This document shows positions 1-6,444 of a stretch of DNA of 18,358 nt, piece after piece. A program made the position numbers and the translations under genes. The notes beneath the pieces are model-generated. The model did no database searches. It saw nothing but the letters and a program-made list of their open reading frames with translations, and had not been told where the DNA came from. The stretch is from a bacterium (GTDB lineage Bacteria > Patescibacteriota > Minisyncoccia > Phycocordibacterales > UBA10002). The first letter of the stretch is position 1, and every line of letters begins with the position of its first letter. The stretch lies in contig JAUSFR010000052.1 in assembly GCA_030649775.1 (NCBI GenBank), positions 1 through 18,358 on the forward strand. Direction: 5' to 3'.

Positions 1-35
1 GGCAGGCAAGCTATGTCTTTCCTCGTATTTTGCGG

Positions 36-566
36 TTAGATTGGAGATTGGTACTTAGAGCCTACCGCCTCATCCGCCGCATCGGCATCCGCGTCCGCCT
101 TGGTTGTGTGTATGCGTCCGTCAATATGATTGGCTGGAGCGTAAACCGTATAGAGTTTCAGCGGCTCCGTACCCGTGTTGCGAAAGTTGTGCTTGGCACC
201 AGGGACAACCACCACTACATCACCCGCCACAACAGCAAACTTTTTACCGTTAAGTTCCGCTTCACCTGTACCCGAAAGAAAGAAAAGGGTTTGCTCGGTA
301 AAGCGATGTGTTTCCTCGCCAACTTCACCGCCTTTCGAAATACTCATTACCACAAGCTGGCTCTTCTTTCCGGTAAACAGCACCTTTCGAAAATTTTCAT
401 TTTCCCGAGTTTCTTCGACGATGTTGGTGTGATAGTTCATAGAGGTAGATGTCTCGTTTATAGTAGTTGCTTTTTCAGCCCCTCGCAAGATGCCGAACAC
501 ATAGAAAAGAATTCCTAAAAGTCCGGTGACAAGTATGGTGGCGTGAAGTGCCTTTTTTCTCGGCAT
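36..566 (-). CDS. Membrane-anchored cupin-domain protein
   Basis: A 176-residue protein with one N-terminal hydrophobic helix (residues about 7-26) followed by a single cupin beta-barrel. Motif 1 is partly kept (GEETHRFTEQTLFFLSGTG, one His and one Glu). Motif 2 is clearer (GDVVVVVPGAKHNFRNTG). The following stretch PLKLYTVYAPANH and an Ala/Asp-rich tail are typical of a small cupin family seen in Bacteroidetes and CPR genomes. The helix suggests that the barrel sits outside the membrane. The substrate is unknown; one of the usual His metal ligands is replaced, so metal binding is uncertain. The ATG at 566 is chosen because a longer GTG-started reading frame (to 626) would run through the hairpin at 584-610. 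It is the last gene of a minus-strand run behind two DUF3494 genes, but a hairpin separates it from them. Confidence 0.8.
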   Translation of the reverse strand: MPRKKALHATILVTGLLGILFYVFGILRGAEKATTINETSTSMNYHTNIVEETRENENFRKVLFTGKKSQLVVMSISKGGEVGEETHRFTEQTLFFLSGTGEAELNGKKFAVVAGDVVVVVPGAKHNFRNTGTEPLKLYTVYAPANHIDGRIHTTKADADADAADEAVGSKYQSPI

Positions 567-583
567 AGGAATGAGGGTGACGC

Positions 584-612
584 AAAGACCTCGCCATGGG
601 CGAGGTCTTTTT
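584..612 (-). terminator. 12-bp hairpin between the wall-anchored DUF3494 gene and the cupin gene
   Basis: A perfect inverted repeat: AAAGACCTCGCC (584-595) and GGCGAGGTCTTT (599-610) with a 3-nt loop. On the plus strand it is followed by five T's, on the minus strand by only three. Both neighbours lie on the minus strand, so it most likely ends the transcript of the gene stopping at 651, perhaps incompletely. No plus-strand gene is seen that would use the stronger T-run. Confidence 0.65.
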
Positions 613-650
613 GCAGCCACGGGCACACGTCTTTGTTTGAAGGTGAGTAG

Positions 651-2537
651 CTAGTTCGTGAGTTTCTGACGAACAGCAAGTGAGACAACCACCAGTGTAA
701 GAATGCCGAGTACCATCATCGTAATCGGTGAAGTATTTCCCTCTTCAGGAGGAAGGCCGGTATTCGGGAGTCCCGGCACCGCGACCACTACCGTCGCAAC
801 CGCGACATCTCGCGCCGTGAGGCCATTTGCGTCACCGCTTGCCGTAGCGGTATTCGTGGTGGTTTGCGTTAGATTGGAAGCACAGGTGTATGTCCATACC
901 TCGGACGGCTCAAGAAGCGCGTTGCGATTGAGGTCACCCGAAACGTAGTTCACCGGCCCACACTTGTCGTCCGTAACGCGGACATTACTTAAGGGTGCGC
1001 TTCCGGGATTGGTGACTTTCTTCGTGTAGACCACCGTTCCGCCTCCGGTGAGCGCAAGCGGGCTTGGAATCTTGGTAACGTGAATAAGTGGCGGAACAAC
1101 GGGAGCTCCGACGACGACCGTAGCGCTTGCGATGTCAATGGCGGAAATACCGTTCGCCCAACCGGTTGTCGTTACGGTGTTGGTATGCGTCGCGGAAAGT
1201 GTCGTGGAGCATCTATAGACCCACGTCTCGTTTACTTCAAGTTTCCCGTTTGAATTGTTGTCGCCGGAGGCAAGCACGATGGGACTACAGGTGTCGCCGA
1301 CCATGGTGATATTCGTGACCGGAACCGTGCCGATATTGGTCAGGGTGTAGGTGTAATTAACTGGCCCCGGACCATTTGGGAGCGCGAGAGGGCTTGGTAC
1401 TTTAACGACATCAATGAGCGGGGGCACGGGCGGAACCGCCGGTGCGCCATTATCATTGTTAGTGATGATACAAATCCGGTTGTCACCCGCCACGAGATTC
1501 ACGACGCCACTTGCGTTGCAATCTCCCGAAAATGTGCGCGTGTAGCCGGTGCTTATGCCTTCGGTTACCGTGTAGGTCGCGGGAGTAATCAGTTCATTGG
1601 TTGCGCCCGTGGAGATAAGCGAACCGTTGACAAAAAGCGGAAAACTTGTATTCAATCTGGTTCCACCATTATCATTGATGACCGATTTGACCACCGTAAG
1701 TGACCCGGTATTTGGCGTGCTACGAGTAGGAGCAGGTGGCTCCGCAACCGTAACCGAGCCCGAGGGAAGCGAGACGGTGTTGTTATCAAGGGTAACGAGT
1801 GTTTGCGCGAGAGCTCGTCCGTTCAGAACCGCTCCCGTCTGCAAAATAACCTGCTTCGCGGTAAGGATAGTTCCATTAAAGGTAGAGTATGTTCCGAGCG
1901 TGGCACCGGTGCCACCACCGACTTGCCAGAAGACATTTGAGGCTACCGCTCCACCAGTGAGAGCAATCTGTACACCCGAGGCGATACTACCGGCGGAGGC
2001 GAGGTTGAGGTCCCCCGCTATTTGGAAAATCCACACATCATTCGCGCCACCGGAGAGTGTGGTGGTGCCGGTTACCGTTACACCCGTTGTCCATTTATAG
2101 AGTCCGGGGGTAAAAGTGGTACCGGCACCAAGAGTCCCTGCGCCAACGTCGGTTCCGTCAGGACCGGCTCGTCCTGCCGCATCCGTATACGCCGCTTCCA
2201 TCGCGCTCACCGCGGTGGTGAGCACCGTCGGACTTACCGTTCTGCACGCGGGACCAGCCACATCAACCGTGTATATTGAACCCGTCACCTCCGAACAACC
2301 CACGCCGGTAATGGCCGCGCCGGTAATCGGGCTCGTGCCGATATTTCCGGTAACCACGGACGTGGGGACGTTCGTGATTCCGGTTTTGGAAAGAATAACA
2401 AAGTTACCCGCCGTCAGAAGGTCAACGACCGCCGGGCCTACCGCCTGCGCGGGCGACGGGCTCGCGAACCCAAACAGTCCAAACAGTAATGCAAACGCTA
2501 CCACGGACACTATTGATTTTTGATTATGCTTTGTCAT
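651..2537 (-). CDS. DUF3494 (ice-binding-like) surface protein with LPxTG-type wall anchor
   Basis: A 628-residue modular exoprotein. A signal peptide (about 1-32, ending ASPSPAQA) is followed by a DUF3494 domain (about 34-260) with its usual phrases ATYTDA-like, PGLYKW, LSGGANDVWIFQIAG and LNGRALAQTLVTLD. Next come a prealbumin-like beta domain (about 278-366) and two DUF11-type beta repeats (about 372-478 and 483-586), which start with near-identical V(T)KxPSPLAL segments. The C terminus has LPNTG (590-594), a hydrophobic helix (about 605-622) and a basic tail, which is the layout of a sortase substrate. DUF3494 includes antifreeze proteins, but most members are untested, so adhesion is an equal possibility. 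The start at 2537 has AAAGGA 4 nt upstream. It lies 45 bp after another DUF3494 gene and is probably cotranscribed with it. No sortase gene is in the window. Confidence 0.92.
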   Translation of the reverse strand: MTKHNQKSIVSVVAFALLFGLFGFASPSPAQAVGPAVVDLLTAGNFVILSKTGITNVPTSVVTGNIGTSPITGAAITGVGCSEVTGSIYTVDVAGPACRTVSPTVLTTAVSAMEAAYTDAAGRAGPDGTDVGAGTLGAGTTFTPGLYKWTTGVTVTGTTTLSGGANDVWIFQIAGDLNLASAGSIASGVQIALTGGAVASNVFWQVGGGTGATLGTYSTFNGTILTAKQVILQTGAVLNGRALAQTLVTLDNNTVSLPSGSVTVAEPPAPTRSTPNTGSLTVVKSVINDNGGTRLNTSFPLFVNGSLISTGATNELITPATYTVTEGISTGYTRTFSGDCNASGVVNLVAGDNRICIITNNDNGAPAVPPVPPLIDVVKVPSPLALPNGPGPVNYTYTLTNIGTVPVTNITMVGDTCSPIVLASGDNNSNGKLEVNETWVYRCSTTLSATHTNTVTTTGWANGISAIDIASATVVVGAPVVPPLIHVTKIPSPLALTGGGTVVYTKKVTNPGSAPLSNVRVTDDKCGPVNYVSGDLNRNALLEPSEVWTYTCASNLTQTTTNTATASGDANGLTARDVAVATVVVAVPGLPNTGLPPEEGNTSPITMMVLGILTLVVVSLAVRQKLTN

Positions 2538-2582
2538 AAATCCTTTGGCGATATCCGCGAGGTGGCGGACAAACTCCTTATA

Positions 2583-3896
2583 TTAATAATTTGCTTGTAA
2601 AAAACTTCTGGTGATGGCTCCAAAATTCCCGAGAGCCGGTTTAATGCCCACACTCGCCTGAAACTCCGCGAGTGCCGCTTTGGTAAGACCCCCGAAGTAC
2701 GCGCTCGCGCCGACCTTGCCGAGTGCTTTTGCAGCAGGGCCTTTATTTTGGGAAATCAGAAATTCTTGCAGAATTGCCACGTTGTTGTCACGGCTTCCAC
2801 TTCCGAGATTGGTCGCAATTGCCCGAACCGACTGTCCGAAGGCGGAACCGGAAGGAGTGGAAGATATAGGCATAACTTTCGCCGATTGGGAAACCGAGTT
2901 GTGTGACATCGGTCCTCCATCCGCGTCGGTAAATACTCCGTTTGAGTTTACATACACCATTTGGCCACTTCCAAGCCTGATTGCCTGACCTCGCGAGGGT
3001 GTCGGATTGGTTACCGTTGTAGAGGTGTAGGTATAGGCTGGTGATGCGGGCGTAGCCGGTACCGCGGGAGTGGCGGGATTTACCGAGGGGGTGGCGGGAA
3101 CGGCTGGGGTGGCGGGAGTCGCGGGAGTAGCCGAAACCGAGGCAGTTCCAATTCTGACCGTACTTGCATCAAGCGTCACCGCCGATTGCGCGAGAGCGCG
3201 ACCGTTTAAGGTTGCGCCGGTATTCAGCACAATCGCAGTTTGGTCCAAAATAGTTCCATTAACTACGGCAGTCGTGCCGATGGTCGTCTGGCCGGCAACA
3301 ACCCAGAAGATATTGCCGGGCTGTGCGCCACCCGCGAGAAGTACTTTTGTGCCGGAGCTTACATTAAGATTCTGTGCAATTTGAAAAATCCACACATCGT
3401 TTGCACCACCCGAGAGGGTCACATCCGTAGGTATGGAAAGTCCCGTACCCCATTTGTAGACACCGGGTGCAAGGGTCAGTCCTCCAATGTTTCCGGCACC
3501 GAGTTCGGTTACGGTAGGCGCCCGACCCATCGCATCGGTGTACGCCGTTTCCATATCGCTGACGGCCGTGGTTAGGTTAGCTGGAGTTGGGTTAGCATAG
3601 CCGGGAGCGTAGACTTTTCCCGTCACGAGCGCCGAGGTAGAGGAAGCGCTTGCCGAGGAGAGCGTTAGACCAAAGCCGGTGAGATAGGTTGACGCGGCGG
3701 GACTCACACCAATGTCCCCCACAACAGAGGTCGTTCCGGTAGTAGAGACTCCAGTTTTTGCCAAGATGGCGAAAGTACCCGCAGTGCCGAGATTAACCGT
3801 CCCCCCTCCCGCCGCAAGCGCAACCATCGGTCCGCATAAAGAAAGTGCGAGAGAAACGGCCACGGTGACTACTGACGCTTTGTTAAATATTTTCAT
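2583..3896 (-). CDS. DUF3494 (ice-binding-like) secreted protein with peptidoglycan-binding-like C-terminal domain
   Basis: A 437-residue exoprotein. It has a signal peptide (about 1-28, ending MVALA), a DUF3494 domain (about 30-252; GTFAILAKTG, PGVYKWGTG, LSGGANDVWIFQIAQ, LNGRALAQSAVTLD), and a Pro/Ala/Thr linker of repeated PATPA/VPATP units (about 255-290). A Ser/Gly/Asn-rich spacer follows. The tail (about 365-437; NNVAILQEFL, FGGLTKAALAEFQ, GAITRSFLQ) resembles PF01471 peptidoglycan-binding repeats, common at the ends of CPR exoproteins. It probably rests on the cell wall without covalent attachment, unlike its downstream paralogue. AGGA lies about 9 nt before the ATG at 3896. It is the first gene of the run; the 140 bp upstream end at repeat copy 1. 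Confidence 0.92.
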   Translation of the reverse strand: MKIFNKASVVTVAVSLALSLCGPMVALAAGGGTVNLGTAGTFAILAKTGVSTTGTTSVVGDIGVSPAASTYLTGFGLTLSSASASSTSALVTGKVYAPGYANPTPANLTTAVSDMETAYTDAMGRAPTVTELGAGNIGGLTLAPGVYKWGTGLSIPTDVTLSGGANDVWIFQIAQNLNVSSGTKVLLAGGAQPGNIFWVVAGQTTIGTTAVVNGTILDQTAIVLNTGATLNGRALAQSAVTLDASTVRIGTASVSATPATPATPAVPATPSVNPATPAVPATPASPAYTYTSTTVTNPTPSRGQAIRLGSGQMVYVNSNGVFTDADGGPMSHNSVSQSAKVMPISSTPSGSAFGQSVRAIATNLGSGSRDNNVAILQEFLISQNKGPAAKALGKVGASAYFGGLTKAALAEFQASVGIKPALGNFGAITRSFLQANY

Positions 3897-4038
3897 GCTT
3901 TATTTTCCTGTACAAATTATTTTTAAAAGTCCTTCTGCGAAACTCCGAAAACTGTAAAGTCGTGCCTATAGTGTACACCTAAGTGACATTTTTAGGCAGA
4001 TAAGCCCTGTGTGGATAAGTTTTTAACACTTGAACTCA
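3897..4038. promoter_or_regulatory. Leader region of the DUF3494 pair; no convincing promoter hexamers
   Basis: This AT-rich stretch between the first DUF3494 gene and repeat copy 1 must hold the promoter of the pair unless transcription enters through the repeat. On the minus strand the segment TACACTATAGG (within 3966-3982) could supply a -10 box, but no matching -35 is evident. The ribosome-binding AGGA is at 3906-3909. The rest, to the PAS gene at 4293, is repeat copy 1 and its flank. Confidence 0.35.
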
Positions 4039-4210
4039 TATAGGACTTACGCATTTTAGCTTATTTCTTAATTTTCTTCTCTGTCATTCCAGCCTGTCTG
4101 CGTGTACGCACAGGCAGACGAAAGCAGGAATCCAGGGCTATACGGCAGACTCTGGATTCCACTTTGGAGTGGAATGACAGCCAAAATGAGAAAAGTGCGT
4201 AAGCCCTATA
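4039..4210. repeat. MITE-like palindromic element, copy 1
   Basis: A 172-bp intergenic element. Its ends are inverted repeats: it starts TATAGGACTTACGCA, and its right end reads TATAGGGCTTACGCA on the other strand. Inside are nested palindromes. TGTCATTCC near the left pairs with GGAATGACA near the right, GCCTGTCTGCG pairs with CGCACAGGCAGAC-like bases, and a TTCCACTTTGGAGTGGAA hairpin sits at the right. It carries no gene; the 63-codon frame read through it (4061-4252) is an artefact of the repeat. The 16-bp direct repeat TAACACTTGAACTCAT flanks it (4024-4039 and 4209-4224), which looks like a target duplication. Related copies lie at 5191, 9727, 14471 and 17621. Confidence 0.85.
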
Positions 4211-4292
4211 ACACTTGAACTCATTTCTACATTTTTGCCGTTGCAGAGGCAAGGATATTACAATGGCTCTCCTATAGATTAATAGACGGGTT

Positions 4293-4886
4293 TTACGCGT
4301 CTTTTTTGAATTCGCTGATTTCCTTTTGCAACGCGGAAAGGTAGCCTTCCATTTGCCCCATTCGCGCCGTCATTTTTGCCTCTGAACGGTTGACATGGCC
4401 GGCAAATTTTTCGGCCGTAGCCATCATCTCCGTCACGTCCTCAATGGCAAAAAGTATAATGGGCTGAAAGGCTTCCTCGGTCGGGTCCTCGCGAAAATGA
4501 ATCTGTCGCGAATTGAGGAGTACCACCCTGCGTCCGATAACGGGAAACTCGTGAGTCACCTCAAACCCTTTGAAAAAACTGTGGTTCGGCAAGATATCTT
4601 CAAGCAGTGTTCGCAGAGCGGGAATATTCCACTCTCCGTTTCCGAGCTCATAGATAATTTTTCCCTCGGTATCCTCAGGGAGGACCTGAAACTTTCTATA
4701 GAAGGACTCGTTTCCCGCCATAACCCGACACTCCTTATCAAGAATTAGAAAGGACTCCTGCGCGGTATCAACAACTGTCTTGATATAGGTCCAGCTTTCT
4801 TTCCATAAATGCTCGGCGAAGGCGGTCCGCCGTGAGTGAGTGGCTTGTTCCGCTTTCTTTGCGACATTCTTTATCCTTGTGTTCAT
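4293..4886 (-). CDS. Stand-alone PAS-domain protein
   Basis: A 197-residue soluble protein. Residues about 32-155 form a PAS fold (SFLILDKECRVMAGNESFY, then GNGEWNIP, LLEDILP and FAIEDVTE), of the kind usually found ahead of histidine kinases or in CheR-type receptors. The N-terminal 30 residues are basic, and the C-terminal 40 residues are a probable coiled coil (SEAKMTARMGQMEGYLSALQKEISEFKK). There is no kinase, GGDEF or HTH output domain, so it must act through a partner; ligand and partner are unknown. The soluble PAS kinase at 6445-8175 is a nearby candidate, but this is only inference from proximity. The ATG at 4886 has no Shine-Dalgarno sequence. It is divergent from the small gene at 5041. 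Confidence 0.85.
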   Translation of the reverse strand: MNTRIKNVAKKAEQATHSRRTAFAEHLWKESWTYIKTVVDTAQESFLILDKECRVMAGNESFYRKFQVLPEDTEGKIIYELGNGEWNIPALRTLLEDILPNHSFFKGFEVTHEFPVIGRRVVLLNSRQIHFREDPTEEAFQPIILFAIEDVTEMMATAEKFAGHVNRSEAKMTARMGQMEGYLSALQKEISEFKKDA

Positions 4887-5018
4887 AGTGATACTAAAGA
4901 CGTGTGTCGGTACTCGTTATTACAAACGGAAACCCCGTATAAACGCGGTGCTCGCATGTAATAACCTTTTCATCCCATCGGCTAGAGAACTACCGGGTCG
5001 AGACTTAGAGAAACGTCA

Positions 5019-5033
5019 TGTCAGAAAATGACA
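5019..5033. promoter_or_regulatory. Short inverted repeat just upstream of the lmo0937-type gene
   Basis: TGTCA and TGACA separated by GAAAA, ending 7 bp before the ATG at 5041. It could be an operator half-site pair or a small leader hairpin that limits access to the weak ribosome site (ACAGGT). The arms are short and chance is possible. Confidence 0.25.
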
Positions 5034-5040
5034 CAGGTAT

Positions 5041-5172
5041 ATGCTTTTAAAAATCATCGCGGTCCTATTGGTCCTCTGGATTCTTGGGTTTAGTTTCAAT
5101 ATGGGAGGGGGCCTCATTCACGTGCTCCTTGTTGTCGCGCTTGTCGCGGTTATCATCAAACTGTTGTCGTAG
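5041..5172 (+). CDS. Tiny lmo0937-family-type membrane protein
   Basis: A 43-residue reading frame from the ATG at 5041 to TAG at 5170. It has two hydrophobic segments (about 3-19 and 25-42) around a Gly/His turn, MGGGLIHVLL. The spacing and the Trp-x-Leu-Gly plus MGGxIHxLLV pattern match the very short membrane proteins annotated as the lmo0937 family, usually 43-55 residues and common in bacteria. Function is unknown; such genes are often stress-induced. The ribosome site is weak (ACAGGT directly upstream). The gene sits between the divergent PAS gene and repeat copy 2, which begins 18 bp after its stop. The family match is from memory of the motif. Confidence 0.75.
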   Translation: MLLKIIAVLLVLWILGFSFNMGGGLIHVLLVVALVAVIIKLLS

Positions 5173-5190
5173 GATAGAAAAGATTACTAA

Positions 5191-5372
5191 TAGGACTTAC
5201 GCATTTCGCACTTTTCTGTCATCCGCCCGGATGAATCCATTCGGACGGGTTCCCGCGCTGTGTCCTCCGTAGCTTCTTAGCGAAGGAGGGGAAGCGGGAA
5301 TCCAGTATAGAGCCGTTTAATAAGGCTCTGGATTCCACTTTAGAGTGGAATGACACCGATTGCGTAGGTCCT
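5191..5372. repeat. MITE-like palindromic element, copy 2
   Basis: A 182-bp element starting TAGGACTTACGCA and ending TGCGTAGGTCCT, which are imperfect inverted repeats of each other. Internal features shared with the other copies are TTTTCTGTCAT at the left, GCGGGAATCCAG, the AGAGCC/GGCTCT hairpin at the centre, and TTCCACTTTAGAGTGGAATGACACCGAT at the right given here in parts: TTCCACTTTAGAGTGGAA then TGACACCGAT. The flanks TTACTAA (5184-5190) and TGACTAA (5372-5378) differ by one base and may be a decayed duplication. It ends only 20 bp before the start of the gene at 5393. Confidence 0.85.
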
Positions 5373-5392
5373 GACTAAATTATTTCAACTGT

Positions 5393-6364
5393 ATGAATAA
5401 AAAAATCGGCTTACTCGTCTGCGTGTCACTTTTCACCGGTCTCGCTCTCCTCACATTACCCGTGATTAGGACGCACGCCGACGAAAACAAGGACCAAGGC
5501 AACTCTTCAAGAAATGGCTCAAGCGATAAGGACAACAAGCATGATAAAAAGAATAGGGACGATATCCGCGCGGTTGGTTCTACGCTTGAAGTGCATATAT
5601 CCGATAATGGCATAGCGCTCGTCCGTGGCGCGAAAGTGACCGCGGTTTCGGGAAGCATCGTAACGGCCTCCACGGTGTGGGGTGCTACAACCCTGTCATG
5701 GACGGTTATGAGCGACACGACGACCAATCTGCTTCGCAGGTCGGGCGGGAAATCAAATCTCTCGGAATTTTCCGTCGGCGACTTCATCAGTTTCCAGGGA
5801 CCTCTGAACTTAAACTCCGCAAACCTTACGGTGAACGCCAAGATACTCAAGAATTGGTCGGTACAAAAGAAAAACGCCAGTCTTATTGGAAAAATCTTAA
5901 GTTTAGGCGCGAATAGCTTTGTGCTTGCCGTAGAGGAGCACGGACAGATAACCGTAGCTCTCGCCCAAGCCGTCTCTATCTCAAAAAATGACCGAGATGT
6001 TGTCTTTTCGGACCTTCATAGTGGAGACAAGGTTTCGGCAAGCGGTGTATTTGACGAGACGTCAAAGGTGCTCACGGCAAGCAAGGTAAAGATTTACATG
6101 GACAAGACGGCCGTAGAGCATGTCTTTGAGGGCACCTTAAAGGCGGTTTCCGGAACAACCTTACCCACTTCATTTACCCTCACGCTGAATGAGCGAACCG
6201 ACGTAACGGTGAATGTCCCCTTGGGTATTTCGGTCGTTGGGAAAACCTATCTTGGGGTTTCCCTCGCTGACTTTAGAGTGGGCGACAAGGTGCGAGTCTG
6301 GGGACTGCGCGAGGGCGCTACCATTGACGCGACAGTCGTACGAAATGTATCTCTGCCTCGGTAG
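5393..6364 (+). CDS. Secreted beta-rich protein resembling DUF5666
   Basis: A 323-residue protein with a signal peptide (about 1-29, hydrophobic core LLVCVSLFTGLALLTL, cleavage near THA-DE). A polar low-complexity stretch (about 30-57, Asp/Lys/Asn/Ser) follows. Then come three or four beta-rich modules of about 70 residues, each with an element like VxGxxITVxxxxFxxGDxVxVxG (SVGDFISFQG; DLHSGDKVSASG; FRVGDKVRVWG). This is the look of DUF5666-type OB-fold repeats found in many CPR and Gram-positive exoproteins. Function is unknown; a surface or extracellular role is inferred from the signal peptide. There is no anchor. The ATG has no Shine-Dalgarno sequence, and repeat copy 2 lies directly upstream, so its promoter may overlap that element. 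Confidence 0.8.
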   Translation: MNKKIGLLVCVSLFTGLALLTLPVIRTHADENKDQGNSSRNGSSDKDNKHDKKNRDDIRAVGSTLEVHISDNGIALVRGAKVTAVSGSIVTASTVWGATTLSWTVMSDTTTNLLRRSGGKSNLSEFSVGDFISFQGPLNLNSANLTVNAKILKNWSVQKKNASLIGKILSLGANSFVLAVEEHGQITVALAQAVSISKNDRDVVFSDLHSGDKVSASGVFDETSKVLTASKVKIYMDKTAVEHVFEGTLKAVSGTTLPTSFTLTLNERTDVTVNVPLGISVVGKTYLGVSLADFRVGDKVRVWGLREGATIDATVVRNVSLPR

Positions 6365-6390
6365 TCGAGAAAGAGAACTCAATTTGCAAA

Positions 6391-6417
6391 ACACCTCCGC
6401 GACGCGGAGGTGTTTTT
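6391..6417. terminator. Bidirectional intrinsic terminator
   Basis: ACACCTCCGC (6391-6400) pairs perfectly with GCGGAGGTGT (6404-6413) around a 3-nt loop. A T-run follows on the plus strand (TTTTTGTTTT) and a shorter one on the minus strand (TGTTTTGC). It lies between the convergent genes ending at 6364 (plus) and 6445 (minus), so it can serve both. Confidence 0.92.
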
Positions 6418-6444
6418 GTTTTCGTGACCGGGTTGAACACGATG

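Noticed and set aside
1597..2100. 167-codon plus-strand frame
   Set aside because: Antisense shadow of the GC-rich DUF3494 gene; composition follows the codon positions of the real gene.
4061..4252. 63-codon minus-strand frame
   Set aside because: It is a read-through of palindromic repeat copy 1 and its flank; no start signal and no protein features.
4284..4308. Small hairpin AGACG/CGTCT with six T's on the plus strand
   Set aside because: It would terminate plus-strand RNA, but no plus-strand gene lies upstream. The stem is only 5 bp and it overlaps the stop of the PAS gene.
4039..5372. CRISPR array made of the palindromic repeats
   Set aside because: Copies are 130-210 bp, far apart, unequal and separated by genes; there is no regular repeat-spacer spacing and no cas gene.
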